A stretch of 64,000 nucleotides of DNA, taken from NCBI GenBank assembly GCA_963700925.1, contig OY969553.1, positions 3,906,001 through 3,970,000 of the forward strand, written 5' to 3'. Both the position numbers and the translations under genes were made by a program. Position 1 is the stretch's first letter. Each line of letters begins with the position of its first letter. The notes under the pieces were generated by a model. It searched no databases and was not told where the DNA came from. It saw nothing but the letters and a program-made list of their open reading frames with translations. This DNA comes from CAWJMD01 sp963700925. GTDB lineage: Bacteria; Actinomycetota; Actinomycetes; Actinomycetales; CAWJMD01. This document shows positions 36,575-46,514 of this stretch, one piece after another.

Positions 36575-37726
36575 ATGACCGACCAGGACGACCAGCGCAC
36601 GACGCCCCAAGGCGTCCTCTCCGGCAGCGACGCGACGAGCCCTGCCCACGACCACGATCCTGCGTCCTCCCCCCCGGTCGGTTCGGCTGGGGCTGGGCGA
36701 CGCTCGCGACACACCGTGGTGGTCCCGGCACAGGTTCCGATGGTGTCCCTGCTCGGCACCCGCGACGAGCTGTTGCGGGTGGTCGAGCGCGCCTTCCCGC
36801 GGGTCGACGTGCTCGTGCGAGGCAACGAGGTGACGCTCGAGGGACCGGTCGGCGACGTGGCGCTCGTGGAGCGACTCGTCGACGAGATGTCGGCCGTCCT
36901 CGGCAGCGGCCAGTACCTGAGCCCCGACTCCGTGGAGCGGTCGATCGCGATGCTGCGGCACTCGGCTGGCGAACGTCCAGCCGACGTGCTGACGCTCAAC
37001 GTGCTGTCGCACCGGGGGCGCACGATCCGGCCGAAGACGGTCAACCAGAAGCGCTACGTCGACGCGATCGACGCTCACACAGTGGTTTTCGGCATCGGGC
37101 CGGCGGGAACCGGCAAGACGTACCTCGCGATGGCCAAGGCCGTACAGGCGTTGCAGGCCAAGACGATCACCCGCATCATCCTGACCCGTCCCGCTGTCGA
37201 GGCCGGCGAGCGGCTCGGGTTCCTGCCCGGCACGCTGTCGGAGAAGATCGATCCGTACCTGCGTCCGCTCTACGACGCGCTGCACGACATGGTCGACCCC
37301 GACTCGATCCCGCGGCTGATGGCGGCCGGCACGATCGAGGTGGCGCCGCTTGCATATATGAGGGGCCGTACGCTGAACGACGCGTTCATCATCCTCGACG
37401 AGGCCCAGAACACCTCGCTGGAGCAGATGAAGATGTTCCTGACCCGCCTCGGGTTCGGCTCGAAGATGGTCGTGACGGGTGACGTCACCCAGGTCGACCT
37501 GCCGGCGGGCAGCCGGTCCGGGCTGCGAGTGGTCCGCGACATCCTCGACGGCATCGACGACGTCCACTTCTCCAACCTCACCAGCTCGGACGTCGTCCGT
37601 CACCGTCTCGTCAGCGACATCGTCGAGGCGTACGGACGATGGGACGTCGACGAGCGCGCACGTCAGGAGTCGCCGAGCCAGGGTCCGCGCACGGCGCGCC
37701 GTGGCCCGGTCCGCGACACCCGATGA
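36575..37726 (+). CDS. phoH: PhoH family ATPase
   Basis: This 383-residue protein of the PhoH/PhoL type has an N-terminal KH-like region, Walker A GPAGTGKT (175-182), Walker B FIILDEAQN and the sensor VVTGDVTQVDLP. Members are RNA-related P-loop ATPases; in several bacteria phoH and ybeY are paired in rRNA processing. Its ATGA overlaps the next gene. The first 40 residues are unconserved and rich in Asp and Pro; the conserved core starts near residue 50. A TAGACT -10 lies about 60 nt upstream, so this gene has a 5' leader. Confidence 0.95.
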   Translation: MTDQDDQRTTPQGVLSGSDATSPAHDHDPASSPPVGSAGAGRRSRHTVVVPAQVPMVSLLGTRDELLRVVERAFPRVDVLVRGNEVTLEGPVGDVALVERLVDEMSAVLGSGQYLSPDSVERSIAMLRHSAGERPADVLTLNVLSHRGRTIRPKTVNQKRYVDAIDAHTVVFGIGPAGTGKTYLAMAKAVQALQAKTITRIILTRPAVEAGERLGFLPGTLSEKIDPYLRPLYDALHDMVDPDSIPRLMAAGTIEVAPLAYMRGRTLNDAFIILDEAQNTSLEQMKMFLTRLGFGSKMVVTGDVTQVDLPAGSRSGLRVVRDILDGIDDVHFSNLTSSDVVRHRLVSDIVEAYGRWDVDERARQESPSQGPRTARRGPVRDTR

Positions 37727-38247
37727 GCATCGAGGTCTCCAACGAGTCCGGGTACCAGGTCGACGAGGTCGAGATCGTCGCGCTCTCGAGGCACGTGCTC
37801 GACGCCCTGCACGTCCACCCTCAGGTCGAGATGTCGGTGCTGCTGGTCGACGCCGACGCGATGTCGGCGCTGCACGTGCAGTGGATGGACGTCGAGGGTC
37901 CGACCGACGTGCTGAGCTTTCCGATGGACGAGCTGCGCCCGGGCCGTGAGGGCGCCCCGAGCGACCCTGGCCTGCTGGGCGACGTCGTGCTCTGCCCGGA
38001 GGTCGCCGCGCAGCAGGCGAAGGCCGCCGGTCATGCGACCGCCGAGGAGCTGCTGCTCCTGACGACGCACGGGATCCTGCATCTGCTCGGGTACGACCAC
38101 GCCGAGCCGGAGGACGAGAAGGAGATGTTCGCCCTCCAGCGCCAGCTGCTCCTGACCTTCCTGTCCGGGGTTCCCGGTGATGCTGCGGTGCCGACGGGCA
38201 CCCGTGCGATCGACCCCACGGTCGGGCCTGCCGCAGGGTCGGGCTGA
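37723..38247 (+). CDS. ybeY: Endoribonuclease YbeY
   Basis: This 174-residue metallo-endoribonuclease is involved in 16S rRNA 3'-end maturation and ribosome quality control. The zinc motif HGILHLLGYDH (His116, His120, His126) and the upstream MDVEGPTDVLSFPMDE are intact. Its start overlaps the phoH stop (ATGA), and the CNNM gene starts one base after its stop, so the four genes phoH-ybeY-CNNM-era form a tightly packed operon. The C-terminal 20 residues are an unconserved tail. Confidence 0.97.
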   Translation: MSIEVSNESGYQVDEVEIVALSRHVLDALHVHPQVEMSVLLVDADAMSALHVQWMDVEGPTDVLSFPMDELRPGREGAPSDPGLLGDVVLCPEVAAQQAKAAGHATAEELLLLTTHGILHLLGYDHAEPEDEKEMFALQRQLLLTFLSGVPGDAAVPTGTRAIDPTVGPAAGSG

Positions 38248-38248
38248 C

Positions 38249-39571
38249 GTGGTCCCGTCCGCGCTCCTGGTGGTGCTCGGGCTCGTCCTGGTCGCCTTCG
38301 CGGGCCTCTTCGCGGCCGCCGAGACCGCTCTCGTCCGGGTGAGCCGGGCCGAGACGACACGGATGGCGGACGAGGGACGGCGGGGCGCCGCCGCACTGGT
38401 GCGCGTGCTCGAGGACCCCCCGCCGGTCGTGAACGTCACGATCTTCCTGCGGGTGACGGCGGAGGCTGCGGCCGCCGTGTGCGTCGCCCTCATCGTCGAC
38501 GCCATGGTGCAGCCGTGGTGGGCGGTGCTTCTGGTCGCCACCATCGTGATGGGCTCGCTGTCGTTCGTGCTGGTCGGCGTGAGCCCTCGGACCATCGGAC
38601 GGCAGCACCCGGAGCGGGTCGCGCTGCTGGTGGCCCCGGTGCTGCGGGGCGTCACCACGTTCCTCGGCCCCCTGGCCCGGCTGCTGGTGGTCATCGGCAA
38701 CGTGGTCACGCCCGGAAGGGGTTACCGCCAGGGCCCTTTCGCGTCGGAGAGCGAGCTACGCGACCTCGTCGACCTCGCGACCGAGTCGGAGGTGATCGAG
38801 GCGGTGGAGCGCAAGATGATCCACTCGGTCTTCGAGCTCGGCGACACCCTGGTGCGCGAGGTGATGGTGCCGCGTACCGACATGGTCACCGTCGAGCGCG
38901 GCACCACCCTCGAGAAGGCCATGCGGCTGTTCCTGCGGTCGGGCTTCTCGCGCATCCCCGTCATCGGCGACGGAGTCGACGACCCCCTTGGCGTGCTGTA
39001 CCTGAAGGACGTCGCGAGGCGGCTGCACTCCGACCACCCGGAGAACGCCACCCTGCTGGTCGAGCGGGCCATGCGGCCACCGGTCTTCGTCCCCGAGAGC
39101 AAGCCTGTCGACGCCCTGCTGCGTGAGATGCAGGGGGAGGCGGCGCACGTGGCCCTGGTCGTCGACGAGTACGGCGGCACGGCGGGGCTGGTGACGATCG
39201 AGGACCTGGTCGAGGAGATCGTCGGCGAGATCGCCGACGAGTACGACCGGGAGGCCGCGGCGGTGGAGAGCCTCGACAGCGGCGTCTTCCGGGTCAGCGC
39301 GCGGCTGTCCATCGACCAGATGGCCGAGCTGTTCGGGGTCGAGATCGAGGAGGAGGAGGTCGACTCCGTCGGCGGCCTGCTGGCCAAGACGATCGGCAAG
39401 GTCCCGATCCCCGGCGCCGTCGCACACGTCGGCGGACTGGTCCTGACGGCAGAGCGGATGGAGGGGCGCCGCAACCGCATCGCCACGGTGCTCGTGCATC
39501 GCGACCGCAGCTCCCACGGCCCCGACCCCACGAACGCTGAAGCGGCGCAAGCCGGAACGGGGGCGGCATGA
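38249..39571 (+). CDS. CNNM/CBS-domain membrane protein (CorB/HlyC type)
   Basis: This 440-residue protein has an N-terminal CNNM membrane domain with about four helices (FAAAETALVRVS is the characteristic membrane-helix motif), two CBS domains (DTLVREVMVPRTDMVTVERG, then VDEYGGTAGLVTIEDLVEEI), and a C-terminal CorC/HlyC ligand domain. Relatives act in magnesium or cobalt transport, probably efflux, with CBS domains sensing Mg-ATP. The hemolysin label often given is historical. GTG 38249 begins one base after the ybeY stop, and its TGA overlaps the era start. Confidence 0.95.
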   Translation: MVPSALLVVLGLVLVAFAGLFAAAETALVRVSRAETTRMADEGRRGAAALVRVLEDPPPVVNVTIFLRVTAEAAAAVCVALIVDAMVQPWWAVLLVATIVMGSLSFVLVGVSPRTIGRQHPERVALLVAPVLRGVTTFLGPLARLLVVIGNVVTPGRGYRQGPFASESELRDLVDLATESEVIEAVERKMIHSVFELGDTLVREVMVPRTDMVTVERGTTLEKAMRLFLRSGFSRIPVIGDGVDDPLGVLYLKDVARRLHSDHPENATLLVERAMRPPVFVPESKPVDALLREMQGEAAHVALVVDEYGGTAGLVTIEDLVEEIVGEIADEYDREAAAVESLDSGVFRVSARLSIDQMAELFGVEIEEEEVDSVGGLLAKTIGKVPIPGAVAHVGGLVLTAERMEGRRNRIATVLVHRDRSSHGPDPTNAEAAQAGTGAA

Positions 39572-40473
39572 CCCATCGCTCGGGATTCGCAGCCATCGTC
39601 GGCCGGCCGAACGCTGGCAAGTCGACGCTCACGAACGCACTGGTCGGGCAGAAGGTCGCCATCACGTCGAGTCGCCCGCAGACGACGCGGCACACCATTC
39701 GCGGCATCGTCCACCGCCCCGACGCGCAGCTCGTGCTCGTCGACACACCTGGCCTGCATCGGCCGAGAACCCTTCTGGGACAACGACTCAACGACCTGGT
39801 GGCCGAGACGCTGGCCGAAGTCGACGTGATCGGCTTCTGCATGCCTGCCGACGAGAAGGTCGGTCCAGGTGACCGATTCATCGCCGAGAAGCTGGCGGTG
39901 CTGGCTGAGGGACGCCGACCGCCGAAGGTGGTGGCGATCGCGACCAAGGCCGACCTCGTCAAGCACGACCGGCTCGCCGAGCACCTGATGTCGATCACCG
40001 CGCTGGGCAGCTGGGCCGACGTAGTGCCCGTGTCCGCGACCGGCGGGTACCAGGTCGAGACGCTCAGCGACGTCCTGCTGGGCCTGCTGCCTGAAGGGCC
40101 GCTGATGTACCCGGAGGGCGAGCTCACCGACGAGCCGGAGGCCGTGATGATCGGCGAGCTGGTGCGGGAGGCCGCGCTCGAGGGGCTGGGCGACGAGCTG
40201 CCGCACTCGCTGGCCGTCGTGGTCGACGAGATGCTGCCGCGCGAGGGGCGTGACGACGGCATGATCGAGGTGCGCGTCAACCTCTTCGTCGAACGCTCCT
40301 CGCAGAAGGGCATCATGATCGGACGGCAGGGTGCCCGCCTGCGCGAGATCGGCACCAACGCCCGCCCGGCCATCGAGCGCCTGCTCGGCGTGAAGGTGTA
40401 CCTCGACCTGCACGTGAAGGTCGCCAAGGAGTGGCAGCGCGACCCGAAGCAGCTGCGCCGGCTCGGTTTCTGA
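39568..40473 (+). CDS. era: GTPase Era
   Basis: This 301-residue GTPase assists 30S maturation near the 16S rRNA 3' end. G1 is GRPNAGKST (12-20), G3 is DTPGLHRP, and G4 is TKAD in place of the canonical NKAD, a common actinobacterial variant. The C-terminal KH domain contains QKGIMIGRQGARLREIG. It overlaps the CNNM gene by 4 nt and closes the phoH-ybeY-CNNM-era operon, after which a stem-loop is seen. It has standard length with no defects. Confidence 0.97.
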   Translation: MTHRSGFAAIVGRPNAGKSTLTNALVGQKVAITSSRPQTTRHTIRGIVHRPDAQLVLVDTPGLHRPRTLLGQRLNDLVAETLAEVDVIGFCMPADEKVGPGDRFIAEKLAVLAEGRRPPKVVAIATKADLVKHDRLAEHLMSITALGSWADVVPVSATGGYQVETLSDVLLGLLPEGPLMYPEGELTDEPEAVMIGELVREAALEGLGDELPHSLAVVVDEMLPREGRDDGMIEVRVNLFVERSSQKGIMIGRQGARLREIGTNARPAIERLLGVKVYLDLHVKVAKEWQRDPKQLRRLGF

Positions 40474-40481
40474 CCCCTACC

Positions 40482-40531
40482 TGTCAGGCCCTCAGGCCCA
40501 GCGCCACCCCGAGTGGGTGGTGAGCCTGACA
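40482..40531 (+). terminator. Stem-loop after era
   Basis: TGTCAGGC (40482-40489) pairs with GCCTGACA (40524-40531), enclosing an inner CCACCC/GGGTGG hairpin. No T-run follows, which is usual for actinobacterial terminators. It marks the end of the era operon and the point where gene order departs from the mycobacterial one. Confidence 0.6.
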
Positions 40532-40574
40532 ACCGGATGATGGGACGCGTGGGACCTCGTCCGAGCACCCGCCG

Positions 40575-40580
40575 TAAACT
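40575..40580 (+). promoter_or_regulatory. -10 box TAAACT of asd
   Basis: TAAACT ends exactly 6 nt before ATG 40587. With no ribosome site present, the asd message appears leaderless. Confidence 0.55.
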
Positions 40581-40586
40581 CGGCAC

Positions 40587-41618
40587 ATGCGCGTAGGAGT
40601 CTTCGGAGCCACCGGTCAGGTCGGCGGGGTGATGCGCACGCTGCTCGCGGAGCGTGCCTTCCCGCTCGACGACATCCGCTACTTCGCGTCGGCGCGGTCG
40701 GCCGGCACGACGTTGCCTTGGCACGACACCGAGATCACCGTGGAGGACTCGGCGACCGCCGACCTCTCCGGCCTCGACATCGCCGTGTTCTCCAACGGCA
40801 AGACGGCCTCGCTCGAGCTGGCGCCCAAGGTGGCCGCGCACGGCACGATCGTCATCGACAACTCGAGCGCGTGGCGCATGCACCCGCAGGTGCCGCTCGT
40901 CGTGAGCGAGGTCAACCCCGGCGACCTCGACGACGTGCCGCTCGGCATCGTCGCGAACCCCAACTGCACGACGATGGCGGCGATGCCCGTCCTCAAGCCT
41001 CTGCACGATGCGGCGACGCTGACCCGGCTGACTGTCGCTACGTACCAAGCGGTTTCGGGCTCAGGGGGCAAGGGCATCGCGGAGCTCGACACCCAGATCC
41101 GCAAGGTCGCCGACACGGCGGCAGGGCTGGCGTTCAACGGCAGGGCGGTCGACTTCCCCGAGCCGCAGGCGTACGTCGAGCCGATCGCCTTCAACGTGCT
41201 GCCGCTGGCCGGGTCGATCGTGGACGACGGCAGCGGCGAGACCGACGAGGAGCAGAAGCTCCGCAACGAGAGTCGCAAGATCCTGCACATCCCCGACCTG
41301 CCGGTCGCCGGAACCTGTGTGCGGGTACCCGTGTTCACCGGTCACAGCCTGTCGGTCCACGCCGAGTTCGCCCGTCCGCTCGACCCGCAGCGGGCCACCG
41401 AGCTGCTCGGACAGGCGCCCGGCGTCCTGCTCGACGCGGTGCCGACCCCGCTCAAGTCGGCGGGGGAGGACAGCACCATCGTCGGGCGCATCCGGGCCGA
41501 CCAGAGCGCACCCCAGGGCCGCGGGCTGGTGCTGTTCGTCTCGAGTGACAACCTCCGCAAGGGCGCAGCCCTCAACGCTGTCCAGATCGCCGAGGAGATC
41601 CTGCGCCGTCGCGGCTGA
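40587..41618 (+). CDS. asd: Aspartate-semialdehyde dehydrogenase
   Basis: This 343-residue enzyme reduces aspartyl phosphate to aspartate semialdehyde, the branch point to lysine/diaminopimelate, threonine and methionine. It has the NADP-binding N-terminus VGVFGATGQVG, the catalytic cysteine in NPNCTTM (Cys127), and the downstream YQAVSGSGGKG and PVFTGHSLSVHAEF blocks. The gene stands alone; aspartokinase, its usual actinobacterial neighbour, is not in the window. It converges on glpK1. Confidence 0.97.
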   Translation: MRVGVFGATGQVGGVMRTLLAERAFPLDDIRYFASARSAGTTLPWHDTEITVEDSATADLSGLDIAVFSNGKTASLELAPKVAAHGTIVIDNSSAWRMHPQVPLVVSEVNPGDLDDVPLGIVANPNCTTMAAMPVLKPLHDAATLTRLTVATYQAVSGSGGKGIAELDTQIRKVADTAAGLAFNGRAVDFPEPQAYVEPIAFNVLPLAGSIVDDGSGETDEEQKLRNESRKILHIPDLPVAGTCVRVPVFTGHSLSVHAEFARPLDPQRATELLGQAPGVLLDAVPTPLKSAGEDSTIVGRIRADQSAPQGRGLVLFVSSDNLRKGAALNAVQIAEEILRRRG

Positions 41619-41657
41619 CCATGTCTCGTGGATCGAGTGCTTCGGTGGTCCTGGGTC

Positions 41658-43155
<1,498 letters not shown>

Positions 43156-43156
<1 letters not shown>

Positions 43157-43923
43157 CAGTGACGTCCGTGGCCGAGCTCGTGGGAGATCGAGCGTCCGGC
43201 CTTCATGACGTGCTTGGCGAGCGGACGACGGGGGCCCAGGTGCGCGTCGCAGATCGCGTCCACGGAGCCCTCGATGCCGACCGCACCGATGACGTAGCCG
43301 GAACGGTCGCGCACCGGGGCCGCGACGCCGGCGTGGCCGGGCTTCCACTCCTCCACCGAGGCTGCCCAGCCGAGGTCGCGCACGTCGGCGAGCTCCCGGT
43401 GCAACCGCTTCGCGTCGACGACGCTCCGGAAGGTGTAGCTCTCGAGCTGCCGGCCGGCGAGAGCCCGGGCGGCCCGCGGATCGTGGGCGAGCAACACCTT
43501 GCCGAGCGCGGTGGCATGGAGCGGGCGCGTGGTGCCGGTCTGCAGGTTCTGCTCGCTGGAGCCGGGTTTGAAGACGTCGTGGACGATCAGGGCGACTCCC
43601 TCCTCGAGCCGGGCCAGGAGTGCCGCCTGCCCCGTGTGGCCCGCCAGGGCGTCGGTCCAGTTGAGAGCGCGTGCCTTCAGCTCGTTGCGGTCCAGGGGAG
43701 CGACCGCGAGATGCAGGAGGTCAGCTCCCACCGCGTACAGCCCGGTGGCGGGGTCCTGGTCGACGAAGCCGACGTCGCGGAGCGTCTGCACGAGGCCGTG
43801 CACGGTGCCCTTCGCGAGCCCGATCGCACTCGACAGTCGGGCCAGGCTCACCGGTTCCTGCTCCTCGGCGAGCACGTGCAGGATGGCGGCGGCCCGTTCG
43901 ACCGCCTGCACCCGTCCCGACAC
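43156..43923 (-). CDS. IclR family regulator, probably of the glycerol genes
   Basis: This protein of about 255 residues has the IclR winged helix (AAAILHVLAEEQEPVSLARLSSAIGLAKGTVHGLVQTLRDVG, residues about 9-50) and the IclR effector-binding domain with HATALGKVLLAH and GIEGSVDAICD. GTG 43923 is chosen because a -10 TAAGGT lies 7 nt upstream, making a leaderless start that gives the usual family length. A start at 43965 would add 14 residues. It is divergent from glpF, and repeated GTTCGGC motifs lie between the two. It probably controls glpFKD and itself, responding to glycerol or its phosphate. Confidence 0.88.
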
Positions 43924-43930
43924 CGATCTG

Positions 43931-43936
43931 ACCTTA
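43931..43936 (-). promoter_or_regulatory. -10 box TAAGGT of the iclR gene
   Basis: Minus-strand TAAGGT ends 7 nt before GTG 43923. This decides the start: translation beginning at 43965 would put the -10 inside the gene. Confidence 0.5.
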
Positions 43937-43949
43937 CCCACTGTCGGTC

Positions 43950-44008
43950 CGTTCGGCGCCGGCACCGTTCGGCGATGCCGACCCCCCGTCGTTCGCCGAT
44001 GCCGAACG
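43950..44008. promoter_or_regulatory. Repeated GTTCGGC operator motifs between iclR and glpF
   Basis: CGTTCGGC occurs at 43950 and 43966. A near-copy at 43990 forms an imperfect palindrome, CGTTCGCCGATGCCGAACG (43990-44008). The motifs fill the space between the iclR -10 and the glpF -35, where a regulator would affect both promoters. Confidence 0.6.
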
Positions 44009-44015
44009 ACGGTCG

Positions 44016-44044
44016 TTGTGGCGTCGATCAGGTCGCCCTAGCGT
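44016..44044 (+). promoter_or_regulatory. Promoter of glpF-glpK-glpD
   Basis: TTGTGG (44016-44021), 17 nt, TAGCGT (44039-44044) is a reasonable -35/-10 pair. The downstream AAAGGAG then serves as ribosome site for the GTG at 44084, so this transcript has a normal leader of about 33 nt. The operator palindrome ends 7 bp before the -35. Confidence 0.6.
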
Positions 44045-44083
44045 CGCGGGCTCCCATCCAGCCTCGACTCAAAGGAGCCTGCC

Positions 44084-44965
44084 GTGCAGCGTCTCGGCGC
44101 GAAAACCTTGGCCGGCGAGCTCGTCGCCGAGTTCCTCGGCACTCTCATCCTGATCCTCTTCGGCGTCGGCGTGGTGGCTCAGGTCGTCACCGGCGACGGC
44201 GCCCTGGGTGACCACGACTCGATCGCCTGGGCCTGGGGCCTGGGCGTCACCTTCGGCATCTACACCGCGGGCCGCATCAGCGGCGCGCACCTCAACCCGG
44301 CCGTGTCGATCGCGCTGGCGGCGTTCAGCGACTTCTCCTGGCGAAAGGTGGCCCCGTACGCCCTCGCACAGACGGCGGGAGCCTTCGTCGCCGCGCTGAT
44401 GGTGCGGTGGGCCTACGCCGACGCCATCGCGGCGCTGGACCCCGGCCACACCCTCGCCACCCAGGGGATCTTCTCGACCTTGCCCGGCAACGGCGCCCTG
44501 GACATCAGCACCGGAACAGCGCTGCTGGACCAGGTCGTCGGCACCGCCATCCTGCTCTTCCTGGTGATGGCAGTCACCGACTCACGCAACTCTGCCCCGG
44601 TCGCCTGGATGGCGCCTTTCGTGGTGGGCCTGATCGTGGTCGGCATCGGCATGGCCTGGGGCACCAACGCGGGCTACGCCATCAACCCCGCGCGTGACTT
44701 CGGCCCTCGGCTGGCCTCGTTCCTGACCGGCTACGACACGGCCTTCCAGGACCAGCGCGGTGCTCTGTACTTCTGGGTGCCGATCGTCGGTCCGGTCATC
44801 GGCGGCCTGTTGGGCGCGGCTGCCTACACGATGCTCGGCCGGTTCCTGCCCAGCGAGGACGAGCCCGGCGAGGTCGAGCGCGGCGAGGTAGAGCACGGCG
44901 AGGTCGGCGAGATCCCCACCGCGGAGCCGCACGCCGACCGCACCCCGACCGGCGCCCGCGCCTGA
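44084..44965 (+). CDS. glpF: Glycerol facilitator (aquaglyceroporin)
   Basis: This 293-residue MIP-family channel admits glycerol across the membrane. Both pore motifs are present: HLNPAVS and AINPARDFGPR. Six membrane helices are predicted. The C-terminal cytoplasmic tail is unusual: repeats GEVERGEVEHGEVGE followed by a Pro/His-rich end. The gene heads glpFKD behind an AAAGGAG ribosome site and is divergent from the IclR-type regulator. The motifs support glycerol rather than water specificity, with its Asp after the second NPA (NPARD). Confidence 0.96.
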   Translation: MQRLGAKTLAGELVAEFLGTLILILFGVGVVAQVVTGDGALGDHDSIAWAWGLGVTFGIYTAGRISGAHLNPAVSIALAAFSDFSWRKVAPYALAQTAGAFVAALMVRWAYADAIAALDPGHTLATQGIFSTLPGNGALDISTGTALLDQVVGTAILLFLVMAVTDSRNSAPVAWMAPFVVGLIVVGIGMAWGTNAGYAINPARDFGPRLASFLTGYDTAFQDQRGALYFWVPIVGPVIGGLLGAAAYTMLGRFLPSEDEPGEVERGEVEHGEVGEIPTAEPHADRTPTGARA

Positions 44966-44996
44966 CCCACACCCCACGACGAGCAGGAGCACACCC

Positions 44997-46514
44997 ATGG
45001 CTGAGTACGTCGGCGCCATCGACCAGGGCACCACCAGCACGCGTTTCATGATCTTCGACCACGGCGGCAACGAGATGGCCCGCCATCAGCTCGAGCACGA
45101 GCAGATCATGCCGAGGGCCGGCTGGGTCGAGCACAACCCGGTGGAGATCTGGGAGCGCACCAGCTCGGTGCTCCAGACCGCACTGGGACGGGAGGGCCTG
45201 AGCGGGGCGGACCTCGCGGCCCTCGGCATCACCAACCAACGCGAGACCACGGTCGTGTGGAACCGCCGGACCGGTCGTCCCTACTACAACGCGATCGTGT
45301 GGCAGGACACCCGGACCGACTCGATCGCCAAGGCGCTCGACAGCGACGGTCGCGGCGATGTCATCCGCGCCAAGGCGGGTCTCCCCCCGGCGACGTACTT
45401 CTCCGGCGGCAAGATCCAGTGGATCCTCGAGAACGTGGACGGCGTCCGCGAGGCCGCCGAGGCCGGTGACGCCGTCTTCGGCAACACCGACGCCTGGTTG
45501 TTGTGGAACCTCACCGGCGGGCCACGCGGGGGCGTGCACGTCACCGACGTGACCAACGCCAGCCGGACCATGCTGATGGACCTCGAGACCCTCGACTGGG
45601 ACGACGAGCTGCTCGAGATGTTCTCGATTCCTCGCCAGATGCTTCCCGAGATCCGGCCGTCCTCGGACCCGAACCTCTACGGCCACACGCTGGAGGACGG
45701 CCCCCTCGGAGCCGCGGTCCCGCTCTCGGCCGCACTCGGCGACCAGCAGGCCGCCATGGTCGGCCAGGTCTGCCTGGCCCCGGGCGAGGCCAAGAACACG
45801 TACGGCACCGGCAACTTCCTGCTGCTCAACACCGGCACCGAGCTGGTCCGCTCCGAGAACGGTCTGCTCAGCACGGTCTGCTACCAGTTCGGCGACGAGA
45901 AGCCGGTCTACGCCCTCGAAGGCTCGATCGCTGTGACGGGCTCCGCCGTGCAGTGGCTGCGTGACCAGATGGGCGTGATCAGCGGGGCCTCGCAGAGCGA
46001 GAGCCTGGCTCGCGAGGTTCCCGACAACGGCGGCGTCTACTTCGTCCCGGCGTTCTCTGGCCTGTTCGCGCCGTACTGGCGCTCCGACGCACGGGGCGCG
46101 ATCGTCGGCCTCTCCCGGTTCAACACCAACGCCCACCTGGCGCGCGCCACGCTGGAGTCGATCTGCTACCAGAGCCGCGACGTCGCGGACGCCATGGAGA
46201 AGGACTCCGGCGTGAGGCTGGAGGTCCTCAAGGTGGACGGGGGCGTCACCGCCAACGACCTGTGCATGCAGATCCAGGCCGACGTCCTCGGCGTGCCCGT
46301 CAGCCGACCCGTGGTCGCCGAGACCACAGCCCTCGGCGCCGCCTACGCCGCCGGCCTGGCTGTCGGATTCTGGTCCGACCGAGAAGAGCTGCGCAAGAAC
46401 TGGAACGAGAGCAAGCGCTGGGGGCCTCAGTGGTCGGAGGAGCAGCGCGAGAGGGGCTACCAGGGCTGGCAGAAGGCCGTGACACGCACCCTGGACTGGG
46501 TGGAGGTGGAGTGA
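44997..46514 (+). CDS. glpK: Glycerol kinase
   Basis: This 505-residue enzyme phosphorylates glycerol to glycerol 3-phosphate. Family blocks are intact: GAIDQGTTSTRFMIFDHGG, GITNQRETTVVWNRRTG, YGTGNFLLLNTG, VYALEGSIAVTGSAVQWLRD and the C-terminal VDGGVTANDLCMQIQAD. It resembles the frameshifted copy at 41658 closely but is clearly diverged, so the two are older paralogues rather than a recent duplication. AGGAG precedes the ATG. Its TGA overlaps the glpD start, giving translational coupling. Confidence 0.98.
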   Translation: MAEYVGAIDQGTTSTRFMIFDHGGNEMARHQLEHEQIMPRAGWVEHNPVEIWERTSSVLQTALGREGLSGADLAALGITNQRETTVVWNRRTGRPYYNAIVWQDTRTDSIAKALDSDGRGDVIRAKAGLPPATYFSGGKIQWILENVDGVREAAEAGDAVFGNTDAWLLWNLTGGPRGGVHVTDVTNASRTMLMDLETLDWDDELLEMFSIPRQMLPEIRPSSDPNLYGHTLEDGPLGAAVPLSAALGDQQAAMVGQVCLAPGEAKNTYGTGNFLLLNTGTELVRSENGLLSTVCYQFGDEKPVYALEGSIAVTGSAVQWLRDQMGVISGASQSESLAREVPDNGGVYFVPAFSGLFAPYWRSDARGAIVGLSRFNTNAHLARATLESICYQSRDVADAMEKDSGVRLEVLKVDGGVTANDLCMQIQADVLGVPVSRPVVAETTALGAAYAAGLAVGFWSDREELRKNWNESKRWGPQWSEEQRERGYQGWQKAVTRTLDWVEVE

